Of a DNA stretch of 64,000 nt, positions 35,092 through 44,022 are shown piece by piece. The notes below the pieces were generated by a model. The model did no database searches and had not been told where the DNA came from. It worked only from the letters and a program-made list of their open reading frames with translations. The position numbers and the translations under genes are program-made. This DNA comes from an uncultured Methanosarcinales archaeon (GTDB lineage: Archaea; Halobacteriota; Methanosarcinia; Methanotrichales; Methanotrichaceae): positions 62,001 through 126,000 of the forward strand of contig CAIQHB010000004.1 in assembly GCA_903871465.1 (NCBI GenBank), read 5' to 3'. The stretch's first letter is position 1, and every line of letters begins with the position of its first letter.

Positions 35092-36042
35092 TCATGTTGC
35101 CATGGTTAACAATCTTTTTTCAATATCGGCCTTCATATCCGTGCAGTAGCCGTGCTTGGTGCAGCCTACCGTGTCGAAGCTCTTGGGCTGAGAGGCCAAC
35201 GTGTAGGTTCTCTCTGCCAGTTGGTAGGGTATGACGGGATCATTCGAGGAATGGATCATAGCGAACGGTCTGGGTGTGATTTTGGCGAGATATGTGTCCG
35301 GGTCAATGGATCGATAGAACCGGATGGTATCCTTATCCGTCAATCTGGCTTTGGCAACGGCCGCATCCGTTCCATAGCCGCTGGTGCTGATAGCCAGAAC
35401 GCCCTGCGACTTCGCATCCAGGGCGCAGGCGATGATGGCGAACCGTCCTCCGTTGCTCTCTCCAGCATAGATGATGCGATCGGGATCAATTACAGGCTGA
35501 ACGCGCAAGATTTTGGCAGCAGCAAGCGCATCATAGACCATCTTGTGCTCTGTCGGCTCCTTAGCTTCCATAAAGAGCTGCATATCGCTCCTGGCGTCAG
35601 CGGCCCCAAGATTGCGTTGGTCGAGGGTCAGGGTGGCGTAGCCCAGGTCTGCCAGATACTTTGCCAGTCCCTGCTCTCTCTCTTTGGTCACCGTCGCCCC
35701 TGGCAAGAGCACAATCCCAGGAATGCGCCCGGCTTTAGTTGTCGAGTTCTGAACCGTCCCGGCCGGCATCGGGATTCTCAGTAGCCCTTCCATCTGCATA
35801 CCCCTGCTCTGGAATTGGACACTGGAGAGGGTGTTGTTGCCGTCATTTATCGGCCCGGTCAGATTGTATTGGGGCATGGAGACGACATACGCCAGAAGAC
35901 CATCATCGGTGACTGTCCAACCGTTAATGGCGGTTATGTTGCCTGAATTGAGCGATCCCATTAACAGAGCGATGATAATGCCGGTGATCAGTAATGCCGC
36001 GATAATTCTGTAGTTAGCCATTCTCCCCCAGTTCCCCATCAT
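35092..36042 (-). CDS. Membrane-anchored alpha/beta hydrolase
   Basis: A 316-residue protein with one N-terminal transmembrane helix (about residues 12-30) and an external alpha/beta hydrolase domain. The nucleophile elbow is YAGESNGGRFA (Ser), with a probable catalytic Asp in SSNDPVIPY and His in TKHGYC. An in-frame ATG at 36021 is an alternative start. It is convergent with the dienelactone hydrolase gene, so two surface hydrolases face each other here. Substrate unknown. Confidence 0.75.
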   Translation of the reverse strand: MMGNWGRMANYRIIAALLITGIIIALLMGSLNSGNITAINGWTVTDDGLLAYVVSMPQYNLTGPINDGNNTLSSVQFQSRGMQMEGLLRIPMPAGTVQNSTTKAGRIPGIVLLPGATVTKEREQGLAKYLADLGYATLTLDQRNLGAADARSDMQLFMEAKEPTEHKMVYDALAAAKILRVQPVIDPDRIIYAGESNGGRFAIIACALDAKSQGVLAISTSGYGTDAAVAKARLTDKDTIRFYRSIDPDTYLAKITPRPFAMIHSSNDPVIPYQLAERTYTLASQPKSFDTVGCTKHGYCTDMKADIEKRLLTMAT

Positions 36043-36091
36043 TTCGTTTTTTTGCAGTTTAACTGTTGATGAATCAGATTTTGGTTATTGT

Positions 36092-36394
36092 TCAGATGCT
36101 CGGGTTCCACTGTTGATCGGCCAGTTTGACGAGGGTCCCGTTCTTATTTACTTCATAGCCGATGGGAATCTTTCCCCAGCTCCAAAGATCTCCAGAATCC
36201 TTGCGGAGATCGCTGCTCTGGTTAGTTTGATTTTGCAGGCTGATGTTCTGCAAGGCCGACTGGTTCGATGCATTGTCGCTAAACTTAGCCAGGATGGACA
36301 TGCCGCTCTCCTGGCTGATGTTTACAGTATTCAGTGCCTGGCAATTCATTGCTATGGCCGTAAGGATTAGAACCGAAATTATAAAATTTCTCAT
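36092..36394 (-). CDS. Small secreted Asn/Gln-rich protein
   Basis: A 100-residue protein with a signal peptide (residues 1-20, ending NCQA) and an Asn/Gln/Ser-rich mature part (SNQSALQNISLQNQTNQSSD), then SWGKIPIGYEVNKNGTLVKL. GGAGAG is correctly spaced upstream. It precedes the membrane hydrolase gene on the same strand by 49 bases and may be cotranscribed. No family recognised. Confidence 0.6.
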   Translation of the reverse strand: MRNFIISVLILTAIAMNCQALNTVNISQESGMSILAKFSDNASNQSALQNISLQNQTNQSSDLRKDSGDLWSWGKIPIGYEVNKNGTLVKLADQQWNPSI

Positions 36395-36647
36395 ACCACA
36401 CTCTCCTGCAATTTCGTAGGCAATTCAATTCATTATGCAATTCTATTTTTTTGAATTCACTCTTCCGATTTTTCTCCCACTCATTATTTGAATCGATCCT
36501 ACCCGCCTCTAAGCTCAGTCGTTCCCTCTTTCTATACCTTTCGGAGATCTATCCCCAATTTCGGGCCAAAAAAAGATAAGCCAATGGGCAATGCTGATAA
36601 AAGAAGCTGGACCTCGCCCGGGTTCATTGGCGAATTTAAATTTAAAA

Positions 36648-37439
36648 TCAAATGTAGATATGCTTTCTCCCAGCGAGGTATTCTTCGACGAAATTTCTCA
36701 CTTTAAAGATTTCCGGATCGTCGGGTAGATTGGACATCAGCCTCGTCAAGTAGCCCCGCTCCTCGATGCAAGATAAGGTAACCGGAAAGTAGATATCGAA
36801 AGCCCAGCTCAGGTACATCAAACGCATGTCGTTCATCGTTTTCAAAACGGGAATCCTCACCATCTTTCCCTGCAGGATTTCTGAGACTGCTTCCCTGGAG
36901 AATCCCGGCTCGTCTTTCATCCCGAAGTCCAGGGCCGAATTGGGATGGAGGTCTCTCGTTGCAAAGTGTTCATTGATTACTCCCAGGATATCCAGCTTAT
37001 CGGCATCCCGGATCAATCTGGAGAATAAGACAGTGTCGGATCGTTCCGTCTCCGGGATTTCGTACTTGTTGTGAAGCCAGATAGCCCTGCAGAGCCTGCG
37101 TCTCTCAGATCTCGCTAGATCGCAAAAGACCCCTGAGCTGTTCAGAACCTTCAGACCCAGTTTGGCATGATCCACAGTGATGCGGTCGTCAAAAGAGCCG
37201 AAGACCTTTAGCTGCTCGAATCTGCCTATGTCGTGAAATAGGGCCAGGACCTCTGCCAGGGCAAGATCATCTCGCCCCATTCCCACGGATTTTGCAATCC
37301 TGTAGGCGTTATCGCAGACCCTGTAGGTATGCCCTATCTTGAGAACTATGTTCTTCTCAACTCCGGGGTCCAGGCTTTGAAAGCGATTGGCATAATCCAG
37401 AAACCAATCACGACAGAGTGAGACGTATTTCGCATCCAT
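36648..37439 (-). CDS. HD-domain phosphohydrolase
   Basis: A 263-residue HD-superfamily protein. The metal ligands are H in KIGHTYRVCD, the HD pair in LALFHDIGRFEQ, and the distal D in RDADKLDILG, the order expected for an active phosphohydrolase on nucleotides. No partner domain is attached. Substrate unknown. Confidence 0.8.
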   Translation of the reverse strand: MDAKYVSLCRDWFLDYANRFQSLDPGVEKNIVLKIGHTYRVCDNAYRIAKSVGMGRDDLALAEVLALFHDIGRFEQLKVFGSFDDRITVDHAKLGLKVLNSSGVFCDLARSERRRLCRAIWLHNKYEIPETERSDTVLFSRLIRDADKLDILGVINEHFATRDLHPNSALDFGMKDEPGFSREAVSEILQGKMVRIPVLKTMNDMRLMYLSWAFDIYFPVTLSCIEERGYLTRLMSNLPDDPEIFKVRNFVEEYLAGRKHIYI

Positions 37440-37926
37440 GTTCGCCTTTAATGGGCGAGCTGAAAGCTATAAAACGCTTTGCACCGTTTCCGGGTAGTGC
37501 ATCCGTTCCACCGAAAACAGTAATTTGTAGCTCAAACTTTGAGACTACGAGATTATGTCCATCATAACGGGTTTTAATTTGGGGTCCCGATCCCAATCTT
37601 GAGGAAAGGGGAGACGTTCAGCCTTACTTTCTGGTTTATGCCGGTGACATTGGCCGGGTCGTAATGTGCGAAATTGGGCGGATAAAATCCCTGCCAGTAG
37701 ACGGACTCGATTGCATAAGAGAATAGACTCCAAATGCATAATACCTATTAATCATTCCCTAAAGAAATTATTAAATTAATTTAAATTGTTGATAACGTTT
37801 AAATAATATTAGACATAAACAGAGTATGGAGTTTAAACAAAGCTGGATTTCTTGAAAGAACCAAAAGAAATCTTCGGATACAGACATTTGGATCAGATTC
37901 TATGATCTGGTAATTTATCGAGAGAG
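37440..37926. other. Intergenic, A+T-rich upstream of cupredoxin
   Basis: 487 bases with no supported gene. The right half is very A+T-rich (TTTAAATTAATTTAAATTG around 37774-37792, GTTTAAATAATATT around 37797), providing TATA-like boxes for the cupredoxin gene with a leader of about 100 bases. Confidence 0.45.
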
Positions 37927-38331
37927 ATGAGAACTTTGAAGTCTGCAAACAGCTATCTAGTAAGCCTAGCATCGATTGTGATATTGATGCTGACAATAAC
38001 GGTATTTCCATCTTGTGCATCCAGCGCCGCGAGCCAGGAGAACGTGACCATCGACTTGCTGGCCAAGGATTTCGCTTTCAATACAAGTACCATCACCGTA
38101 CCGGCGGCAGCGAATGTAACGGTAAACTTCGACAATCAGGACGCAAGTGTAGGCCATAATTTCGCGGTCTATGATTCTGCCTCCATGAAGAAGACGATCT
38201 TTAAGGGAGAAATCATAGATGGTCCAAAGAAAATAACCTATACTTTCAATGCCCCCCAAGAGCCTGGAACATATCATTTCCAATGCGATCCCCATGCCCA
38301 GAAGATGAAGGGAGATTTCATTGTTAAGTAA
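37927..38331 (+). CDS. Exported cupredoxin (type 1 copper)
   Basis: A 134-residue blue-copper-like protein. Residues 1-31 form a long signal peptide or anchor ending FPSCASSA, possibly a lipoprotein. The mature domain has the type 1 copper ligands His in VGHNFAVY and the Cys-x-x-His-x-x-x-Met set in FQCDPHAQKMKG, with beta strands typical of plastocyanin/azurin relatives. It should shuttle electrons outside the membrane. It is followed by the quinoprotein gene, 158 bases downstream on the same strand, a likely functional partner. Copper use in a methanogen is uncommon. Confidence 0.85.
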   Translation: MRTLKSANSYLVSLASIVILMLTITVFPSCASSAASQENVTIDLLAKDFAFNTSTITVPAAANVTVNFDNQDASVGHNFAVYDSASMKKTIFKGEIIDGPKKITYTFNAPQEPGTYHFQCDPHAQKMKGDFIVK

Positions 38332-38489
38332 AGGCGAAAAATGGCAGGATCATCTTGCATCTAGATCTGCCCTGGTGCGCTTACCAGAGCTTTGATTAGA
38401 AAACCTGTCTACAAGATTGGATGTTAATAGCGGATGCGTGTTGCGTGACTGAAGAAAGCAACGCATCCGATTTAGAAGAGGTGAGATTG

Positions 38490-40160
38490 ATGAAAATATT
38501 ATCGCTATTAGTCTTGACTCTTATCATGGTTTTAGCAGTATCCTCGGCCCAGGATTGGACGATGGAAAACTTCGATAATTCTATGTCAAGGCATAGTCCT
38601 CAGATGATTGTCAACAAGAGCAATGTAGACCAGCTCCAGATCAAGTGGATACTCAACACGGGTGCCACATTGGAGGCCCCGCCATTGATTGTAGGCGATA
38701 CTGGTTATATCCAGAATAACGCTATGCGAGTCATCGCCTTTGACCTGAAGACGGGTCTATCCAAGTGGGTATATGATCCAAACATCCCTTCGGTCAATAA
38801 CGAGCTTCCCAGGGCAACGCTCTCCCATGGGATAACCTACAAAGACGGCATAATATATGCCCCAACAGGTCCAAACGGGACCATCCTGGCAATTGATGCC
38901 GGCAAGGGCGCCAAGATATGGGAGTCTCCTAACTTGCAACCCAATAGCACCGCTTTCAGGATATCGGCGATGCCGTTAGTCTGGAAGAACTACGTCATTG
39001 CAGGATCTGCTCTGGGAGATGAGCCACCTTTCGGGATCCCGCAGAAGGGCACTGTGACTGCCCTTGATAAGAAGACGGGCCAGATCGTCTGGCAGACCAA
39101 ACTGGCTGTAGGAGATTGGGTAGAAGGCCAGAATGCAAGCTTGAACGGCGGAGCGACCGCCTGGACAGGAGGGGCGGTAGATATGGAAAAGGGCATAGTT
39201 TACCTGCCCGTGGGCAACCCGGCTCCGGACTTCACTGCAGAGAGCAGGCCCTGGCCGAACCTTTATGCTAACAACGTGGTAGCCGTAAATCTAGCTGACG
39301 GAAAGATCCTCTGGGCGACTCCATTTGTAGCTAAAGGATCCGTCTTTAATCTGACGGCTGATGTGGACACGCATGATTGGGATACTACCTTTGGAACCAA
39401 CCTGGTCACGATAAATACCAAGAATGGGACCGAGAAAGCGGTTGTGGGACATGACAAGAGGGGCGACATAATTGTCATGAACGCTACGACAGGCAAGCCC
39501 ATCTGGTGGAAGGTCGTGGCAGTGACCGTAAACAATGAGGCTGTACCGACGCCTAACGGCAGCATCGTGACCTGGCCGGGATCCGATCATGGCGTAGAGG
39601 CCTGGACGGCTTTGGATAATAGCACGCTGTATGCAGCTGTTTCGAACAACGGGTATAGCTTCTTCAGCGGACCCGGATATGGAGGACATATCGTGCCTGT
39701 CTTCAATGCCTCAGCCACGGGCATAGGCAATGGCTCCATCGTAGCCCTCGACCTGGCAACCGGCAAAATAAAATGGGAACACAAGACCGCCTTCCCGACC
39801 TGGGTTTCGCCCTTGGTAACCAATGGCATAGTCTTCTCGGGACATGTAACAGCTACCGGAAAGCCTTATCCGTATGACGATTTCGGAGGCCCGACAAAGA
39901 CGCCACTGATATCCTCAGGAATCATATTGGCTTTAGATGCTGATACCGGCAAGACCCTCTGGGCATTCAACCTGGGCGCACCATGCGGAATAGGCGGACC
40001 GTCCATAGGGAACGGAATGCTTCTGGTTCCGACAGGTGTAGGGCAGGTCCCGAACGGTGGAGGCTATTTGATCGCCTTCGGTCTTCCCTCAGGCAAAAGC
40101 TCAGGCTTGACTCTTGACCAGCTAGATAGCTTACCGTTGTCGAATCAGACCATAAGATAG
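38490..40160 (+). CDS. Exported PQQ-type beta-propeller (quinoprotein)
   Basis: A 556-residue protein with a signal peptide (residues 1-20, ending SSAQ) and an eight-bladed quinoprotein propeller. W-motif blades include GTVTALDKKTGQIVWQTKL, GSIVALDLATGKIKWEHK and GIILALDADTGKTLWAFN, and the structure matches PQQ-dependent alcohol/glucose dehydrogenase relatives. GAGGTGAG precedes the ATG. No haem motif is present, and archaea of this group are not known to make PQQ, so the cofactor is uncertain. Together with the cupredoxin upstream it could form an extracellular redox pair. A hairpin terminator follows. Confidence 0.83.
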   Translation: MKILSLLVLTLIMVLAVSSAQDWTMENFDNSMSRHSPQMIVNKSNVDQLQIKWILNTGATLEAPPLIVGDTGYIQNNAMRVIAFDLKTGLSKWVYDPNIPSVNNELPRATLSHGITYKDGIIYAPTGPNGTILAIDAGKGAKIWESPNLQPNSTAFRISAMPLVWKNYVIAGSALGDEPPFGIPQKGTVTALDKKTGQIVWQTKLAVGDWVEGQNASLNGGATAWTGGAVDMEKGIVYLPVGNPAPDFTAESRPWPNLYANNVVAVNLADGKILWATPFVAKGSVFNLTADVDTHDWDTTFGTNLVTINTKNGTEKAVVGHDKRGDIIVMNATTGKPIWWKVVAVTVNNEAVPTPNGSIVTWPGSDHGVEAWTALDNSTLYAAVSNNGYSFFSGPGYGGHIVPVFNASATGIGNGSIVALDLATGKIKWEHKTAFPTWVSPLVTNGIVFSGHVTATGKPYPYDDFGGPTKTPLISSGIILALDADTGKTLWAFNLGAPCGIGGPSIGNGMLLVPTGVGQVPNGGGYLIAFGLPSGKSSGLTLDQLDSLPLSNQTIR

Positions 40161-40193
40161 ATGATGAATTCGATAGCGAGGATAAAAACAAAG

Positions 40194-40238
40194 GAAGGCG
40201 CAGAGCTCACTGAATCTTGCCTTCTCATTATATTTTTT
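40194..40238 (+). terminator. Possible terminator after quinoprotein gene
   Basis: GAAGGC (40194-40199) and GCCTTC (40219-40224) form a short stem, followed within ten bases by a T-rich run (TATTTTTTA). Position after the stop codon of the quinoprotein fits transcription termination. Confidence 0.35.
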
Positions 40239-40617
40239 AGGCAAATTTCTATCTATCATCGGCTGTATAAAGGGCCTTTGTAGTCTTGAATTGGATATTA
40301 TGGGGTATCAGTACCTCCAACAGGTCACTGGAAGCGTTATAATTTCTAATAAAACTAGTTAGAAAGATTTTTGAATTTGGAGTCAAGTGCAATCTCTTTA
40401 CTCATACTGGCTCTTCAGTTCTATTTTACATTAAACCCTGAAATATATCTCCCGTAATTACAGAGATTGAAGTTAGGGCCACGACCAGGAATTTGATCCA
40501 AAAGTGTAAAGGCATGAATAAAATTTTGTATTACAAAATATGAATGAATTGATAGATATGAAATGAAGAAGAGGGGGTTTAGTAATATTTAAATAGTTGG
40601 GATCCATTGAACGAAAT
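40239..40617. other. Intergenic, nothing recognised
   Basis: About 380 A+T-rich bases between the quinoprotein and the small zinc-ribbon gene. TATTTAAATAG at about 40588-40598 may be the TATA box of the latter. No gene or repeat seen. Confidence 0.4.
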
Positions 40618-40785
40618 ATGAGGATGTTTTACTGCGATAATTGCGGAGCATATATCGGGGATTGCGGACATGAACAAGGGCGGCCCATAAATCCGGTCAA
40701 CTTAAAGGGAAAATGCGGAACATGCAATAAAGATTTTGATGTCACCTGTTATGGAGATTGCTTGGATGCTGGGAAAGGCGATTGA
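40618..40785 (+). CDS. Small zinc-ribbon protein (55 aa)
   Basis: A 55-residue protein with CDNC and CGTC knuckles plus CYGDC near the C-terminus, suggesting one or two zinc sites. The ATG at 40618 is chosen because the first Cys knuckle follows directly; a TATA-like box lies 20-30 bases upstream, so the message may be leaderless. No family recognised. Confidence 0.55.
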   Translation: MRMFYCDNCGAYIGDCGHEQGRPINPVNLKGKCGTCNKDFDVTCYGDCLDAGKGD

Positions 40786-40983
40786 GTGAGGGGAATAATA
40801 TAATCACTATTGCATAGATTTAAATAACGCCAATCTTTCTTAGAATTTCCAATTTTATGCCCTATTAGGCACGCATGAATTTTAAAAATTAACAGGACGA
40901 AATGGATTTTTGTATCAAAAAAGGATAACCTCTGCAAGAAGGCTTGCTCGCTTCTTATGGGCAGTTAAGATAAAAAATCCTTA

Positions 40984-41229
40984 TTACCCAAGGTTGAACG
41001 TATCACCATCATTAATATTATCTTGTCTTCTATTAGGTCCACTGTAGGCTTCCCAATATGCTTTCCCTCTCCCCGAGGAATCGGCATAAATTTCGACATC
41101 AATGCATTCACCACTATTCATTGGGCCCTGGAAAACTAATCTATATGTTTCACCATATAGATCTGACACAGCTACAGTAAGGTCATTTCCTTGATTATTA
41201 CACAATTTAAAATGAATTGTGCCTGGCAT
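40984..41229 (-). CDS. Small hypothetical protein next to an IS
   Basis: An 81-residue protein with GGAGGT six bases before the ATG at 41229. The sequence is beta-rich (TIHFKLCNNQGNDLTVAVSD, then ETYRLVFQGPM, CIDVEIYADS) and may form a small beta-sandwich. No family recognised. The insertion sequence lies only about 50 bases upstream of its start, next to a TATA-like ATATATATAA (about 41261-41270), so its expression may have been altered. Confidence 0.6.
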   Translation of the reverse strand: MPGTIHFKLCNNQGNDLTVAVSDLYGETYRLVFQGPMNSGECIDVEIYADSSGRGKAYWEAYSGPNRRQDNINDGDTFNLG

Positions 41230-41278
41230 CAATATACCTCCAACTGTATTTCACCCCTCCTTATATATATGTTTTTTG

Positions 41279-41294
41279 GACATATCTAACAAAT
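41279..41294. repeat. Target-site duplication, left copy (16 bp)
   Basis: GACATATCTAACAAAT, directly outside the left inverted repeat of the DDE element. An identical copy is at 42366-42381. Confidence 0.9.
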
Positions 41295-42365
41295 TGTAGA
41301 GTCCCAAAAGCTTGGCATTTATATACTCGTCAATTCCGATATGGTATGGGCAAAGGCAGAAGAAATAAGGTTTTAAGGCTGACTCCTGCCAAGGTCAACT
41401 ACATTATCCGAGCTAAAAACAATAACCTCAGCTCCCGAATCATAGCGATAGAAATGAAGGTTAGCATTCGAACAGTGAATAGAGTCTGGGGATACTGGAT
41501 GAAGAATAAAGAGCCATTGGCACCAGGGAAATTTGGACGCCCCAATACCAGCCTGAGCGAAGCAAATAAGCTCCTTATTCTTGAAATCCACAAAGAGCAA
41601 AATTCTGGCGCAAGACGCCTCGAAACAGTAATCGAGCATAAATACGGCAAGCATATACCTCACAATGCAATCCATCAGGTTCTTCTCGAAAATAGTCTGG
41701 CCGAAGAGAACATGAAAAAGAAAAAACGCAGGAAACCCTATATCAGATATGAACGAGAGCACAGCCTGAGCCTTGTGCACCTCGATTGGCACACCAGCAA
41801 AAACAACGGCAAAGAGGTCTGTGTCGTCCTCGACGATAGCTCGCGATTTATTCTTGCTGGCGGGGAATTTGCTGTAGCAACCGCTGAGACAAGCATCGAA
41901 CTGGTCAGAAAAGTGTTGGAGGACTATGGCGGGGTTCGAAGGATCCGAGAGGTTCTCACCGATCATGGAACGCAATTCTTCGCCAATAAGTTGGATAAAA
42001 ATAGTGAATCTGAGAGTTCATTCGGTGCTTTCCTGGTCGAAAATGGAATCACTCATATTTTGGCAGGGATAAAACATCCTCAGACCAACGGTAAAATCGA
42101 AAAATGGTATCATACTTATGAGAAAAGCAGAAAATTATTTGACGATTTTGACAAATTCGTGGATTGGTACAATTCAACTCGTTATCACGAAAGTCTCGAT
42201 GAGAAACACTATCTACAGACACCAGAAGATGCTTTTTGGTCAAGAATGCCTGTCGAGTGCAAGCTGAACCAGTTCCTTTTGAGAATGGAGAGAGATTTTA
42301 ATGCAACAGAATAAATTCAAAAGGAATGGCGAGATATATAAATGCCAAACATTCGGGACTCTACA
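41295..42365 (+). mobile_element. DDE insertion sequence (IS481-like), 1071 bp
   Basis: Terminal inverted repeats begin TGTAGAGTCCC at both ends and continue about 31 bases with four mismatches (left 41295-41325, right about 42335-42365). A perfect 16-bp target duplication flanks them. One transposase gene is intact. The exact flanks and the complete gene indicate a recent and possibly active insertion. Confidence 0.9.
41346..42314 (+). CDS. DDE transposase (rve/IS481-like)
   Basis: A 322-residue transposase. An N-terminal helix-turn-helix (AKVNYIIRAKNNNLSSRIIAIEMKV, SIRTVNRVWGYW) is followed by an rve integrase core with the DDE triad: Asp in LVHLDWH, Asp in VLTDHGTQF and Glu in TNGKIEKWY. 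The ATG at 41346 starts the HTH domain and lies inside the inverted repeats. The full set of catalytic residues is present. Confidence 0.9.
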   Translation: MGKGRRNKVLRLTPAKVNYIIRAKNNNLSSRIIAIEMKVSIRTVNRVWGYWMKNKEPLAPGKFGRPNTSLSEANKLLILEIHKEQNSGARRLETVIEHKYGKHIPHNAIHQVLLENSLAEENMKKKKRRKPYIRYEREHSLSLVHLDWHTSKNNGKEVCVVLDDSSRFILAGGEFAVATAETSIELVRKVLEDYGGVRRIREVLTDHGTQFFANKLDKNSESESSFGAFLVENGITHILAGIKHPQTNGKIEKWYHTYEKSRKLFDDFDKFVDWYNSTRYHESLDEKHYLQTPEDAFWSRMPVECKLNQFLLRMERDFNATE

Positions 42366-42381
42366 GACATATCTAACAAAT
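42366..42381. repeat. Target-site duplication, right copy (16 bp)
   Basis: GACATATCTAACAAAT, identical to 41279-41294, directly outside the right inverted repeat. Confidence 0.9.
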
Positions 42382-42480
42382 ACTGAATCCCAATGCCTCG
42401 ACCTTTGGTTAGAATTACTTGAGCGCGCGGGAAGGCGCTATTCGCGAAGATTGATTCTTAAAGATAGATAAAAAAACCAT

Positions 42481-42695
42481 CATGATCCTCAGGCAGGGAT
42501 CATGCCCAACGGATGAAAAACCCTGCGAGTCATAGGCAATGCTGATATGAGCAGTGAAGGCTGTTATCTTTTTGGGACGATGATCCCGACAAAAAACCAG
42601 CCATGATCTTGCGAATGCCCAAATGCGTCCTAGAACGCGTATGTGAATGTGCACGCACAAGTGATCGATATCTGCCCATATCAGGCAATGGTAAC
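42481..42695 (+). ncRNA. Candidate bridge RNA of the IS110 element
   Basis: IS110 elements are known to encode a bridge (seek) RNA in the non-coding end next to the transposase. Here the 5' non-coding segment contains a clear stem CATGATCC/GGATCATG (42481-42504), a GGGA/TCCC hairpin around 42574-42587 and a GCCCATATCAGGC-type loop near 42675. The structure and guide loops were not folded computationally, so this is a positional and hairpin-based proposal. Confidence 0.35.
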
Positions 42696-43948
42696 ATGAA
42701 CGCGGAAAAAGAAATAGTTTGCAGAGCAGATATCCACAGGGATTTCCTTGTGGCCACAATGATATCTCGAAGCGGATTGAAGCTCCAAGAACAATTTGGT
42801 ATGGACCATGACGGCCTCCTGGCCTTTAGATCTTGGATCTTGGATCATAGATGTCTGCGGGTTGCTGTAGAATCTACAGGGAACTACTGGTATCCTATTT
42901 TCTGCATTCTGGAAGGTCATGTTGAATTTATCTTGGCCAATGCGTTCCAGATCAGGAATATAGAATGCAAGAAAACCGATCGACTTGATTCGGAACGAAT
43001 CGCTATTTCCTGCCTCAATAATCTTATCAAGCCATCCAGAATTTATCCGAAGGATTATCAAGATTTGAGAAACATAACTCGTTCTCGCGAGGCTCTAGTC
43101 AATGCGAGATCCAAGCTCAAGAACCAGATTCATCAATCGCTTGCGGTCTGCTGCATTAAGCTCTCTTCGGTCATATCTGATTCACTTGGCAAATCCGGCA
43201 GATACATCATTGAACAGCTTCTGGAAGGAAAGACGATCGAGCAGATCATATCCAAGATACCTTCGAAGAGGGTCAAGAAAAAGGCAGACGAACTCAGAAA
43301 GGCTATTAGGAACGGCTTAGATCCAGTCCAGGTTCTTTTGATAAAGACGAATCTGGATGCCATAGACTACCTCAGTGAGAAGATTAAACTTCTTGATGCA
43401 GAGATAGCCATAAAAGTCAAGCCCTTCGAGGAGGATCAAATATCATCTTATCCATGCCCGGAATCGGATTGACTTCAGCGGCCACGATCCTTGCGGAGAA
43501 GGGGGATTATGGGGATTTTCAGAATGCTGATAAGCTGGCAATGTACTTTGGCATAGTGCCCTCAGTCTACCAATCAGCAGGAAAGCTTCGAACTGGAAAG
43601 ATCACGAAGCGCGGCTCTAAGCATATGAGACGGATCTTGGTTCAAGCTGCAAAAGCCATATCCAAGACCAAGAAAAGTTCAGATCTGAAGAGATTCTTCC
43701 TGAGGGTATTCACAAGGAGCGGAAAGAAGAATGTTGCTGCCATCGCACTTGCCAGAAAGGTGCTCTGCATTATTTATCACCTGCTTATGAAACGCGAGGA
43801 CTATCAAGAGCCTGAGGTTAAGAAGAATAAGCCAAAAATACCCAGTTGCGTCTCGCCTCTAAGCATGATGGATATTGACGAGATGATAAAGACCATCAGT
43901 CAAGCAGGATACTTGGTGAAGAAAGGATTAAAGGAGGGATGCGGGTAA
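42696..43948 (+). pseudogene. IS110-family transposase, frameshifted
   Basis: The N-terminal DEDD (RuvC-like) domain is visible: CRADIHRDF, VAVESTGNYWYPI and KTDRLDSERIA. It is followed by the helical linker and then, in a different frame, the Transposase_20 domain starting SMPGIGLTSAATIL. The frame change lies at about 43438-43441, where CAAAT seems to have lost one A (expected FEEDQNIILSMPGIG). No slippery heptamer is present, so a mutation is more likely than programmed frameshifting. The last residues (GYLVKKGLKEGCG) are intact. Confidence 0.85.
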
Positions 43949-44022
43949 TCATCCCATCCTGTTTTCTTGATGTTTTTCATGTGAAAAGAATCCTTCCAAG
44001 ATCTATTTTATTTTTAGATGAT

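Larger units (their letters stand above)
42382..43948 (+). mobile_element. IS110-family element, borders approximate
   Basis: Contains an IS110-type transposase gene (42696-43948, frameshifted) preceded by about 300 non-coding bases rich in hairpins. IS110 elements lack clear terminal inverted repeats, so the ends could not be defined; coordinates are outer estimates. It lies immediately right of the DDE element. Confidence 0.6.

Noticed and set aside
41201-41221. CACAATT/AATTGTG inverted repeat resembling the operator near 1.1 kb
   Set aside because: It lies inside the coding sequence of a small gene, has a different spacing and lacks the TTCAC half-site.
43430-43460. Programmed frameshift in the IS110 transposase
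   Set aside because: No slippery heptamer; alignment with the expected protein shows a simple one-base loss in CAAAT, and this family normally uses a single frame.
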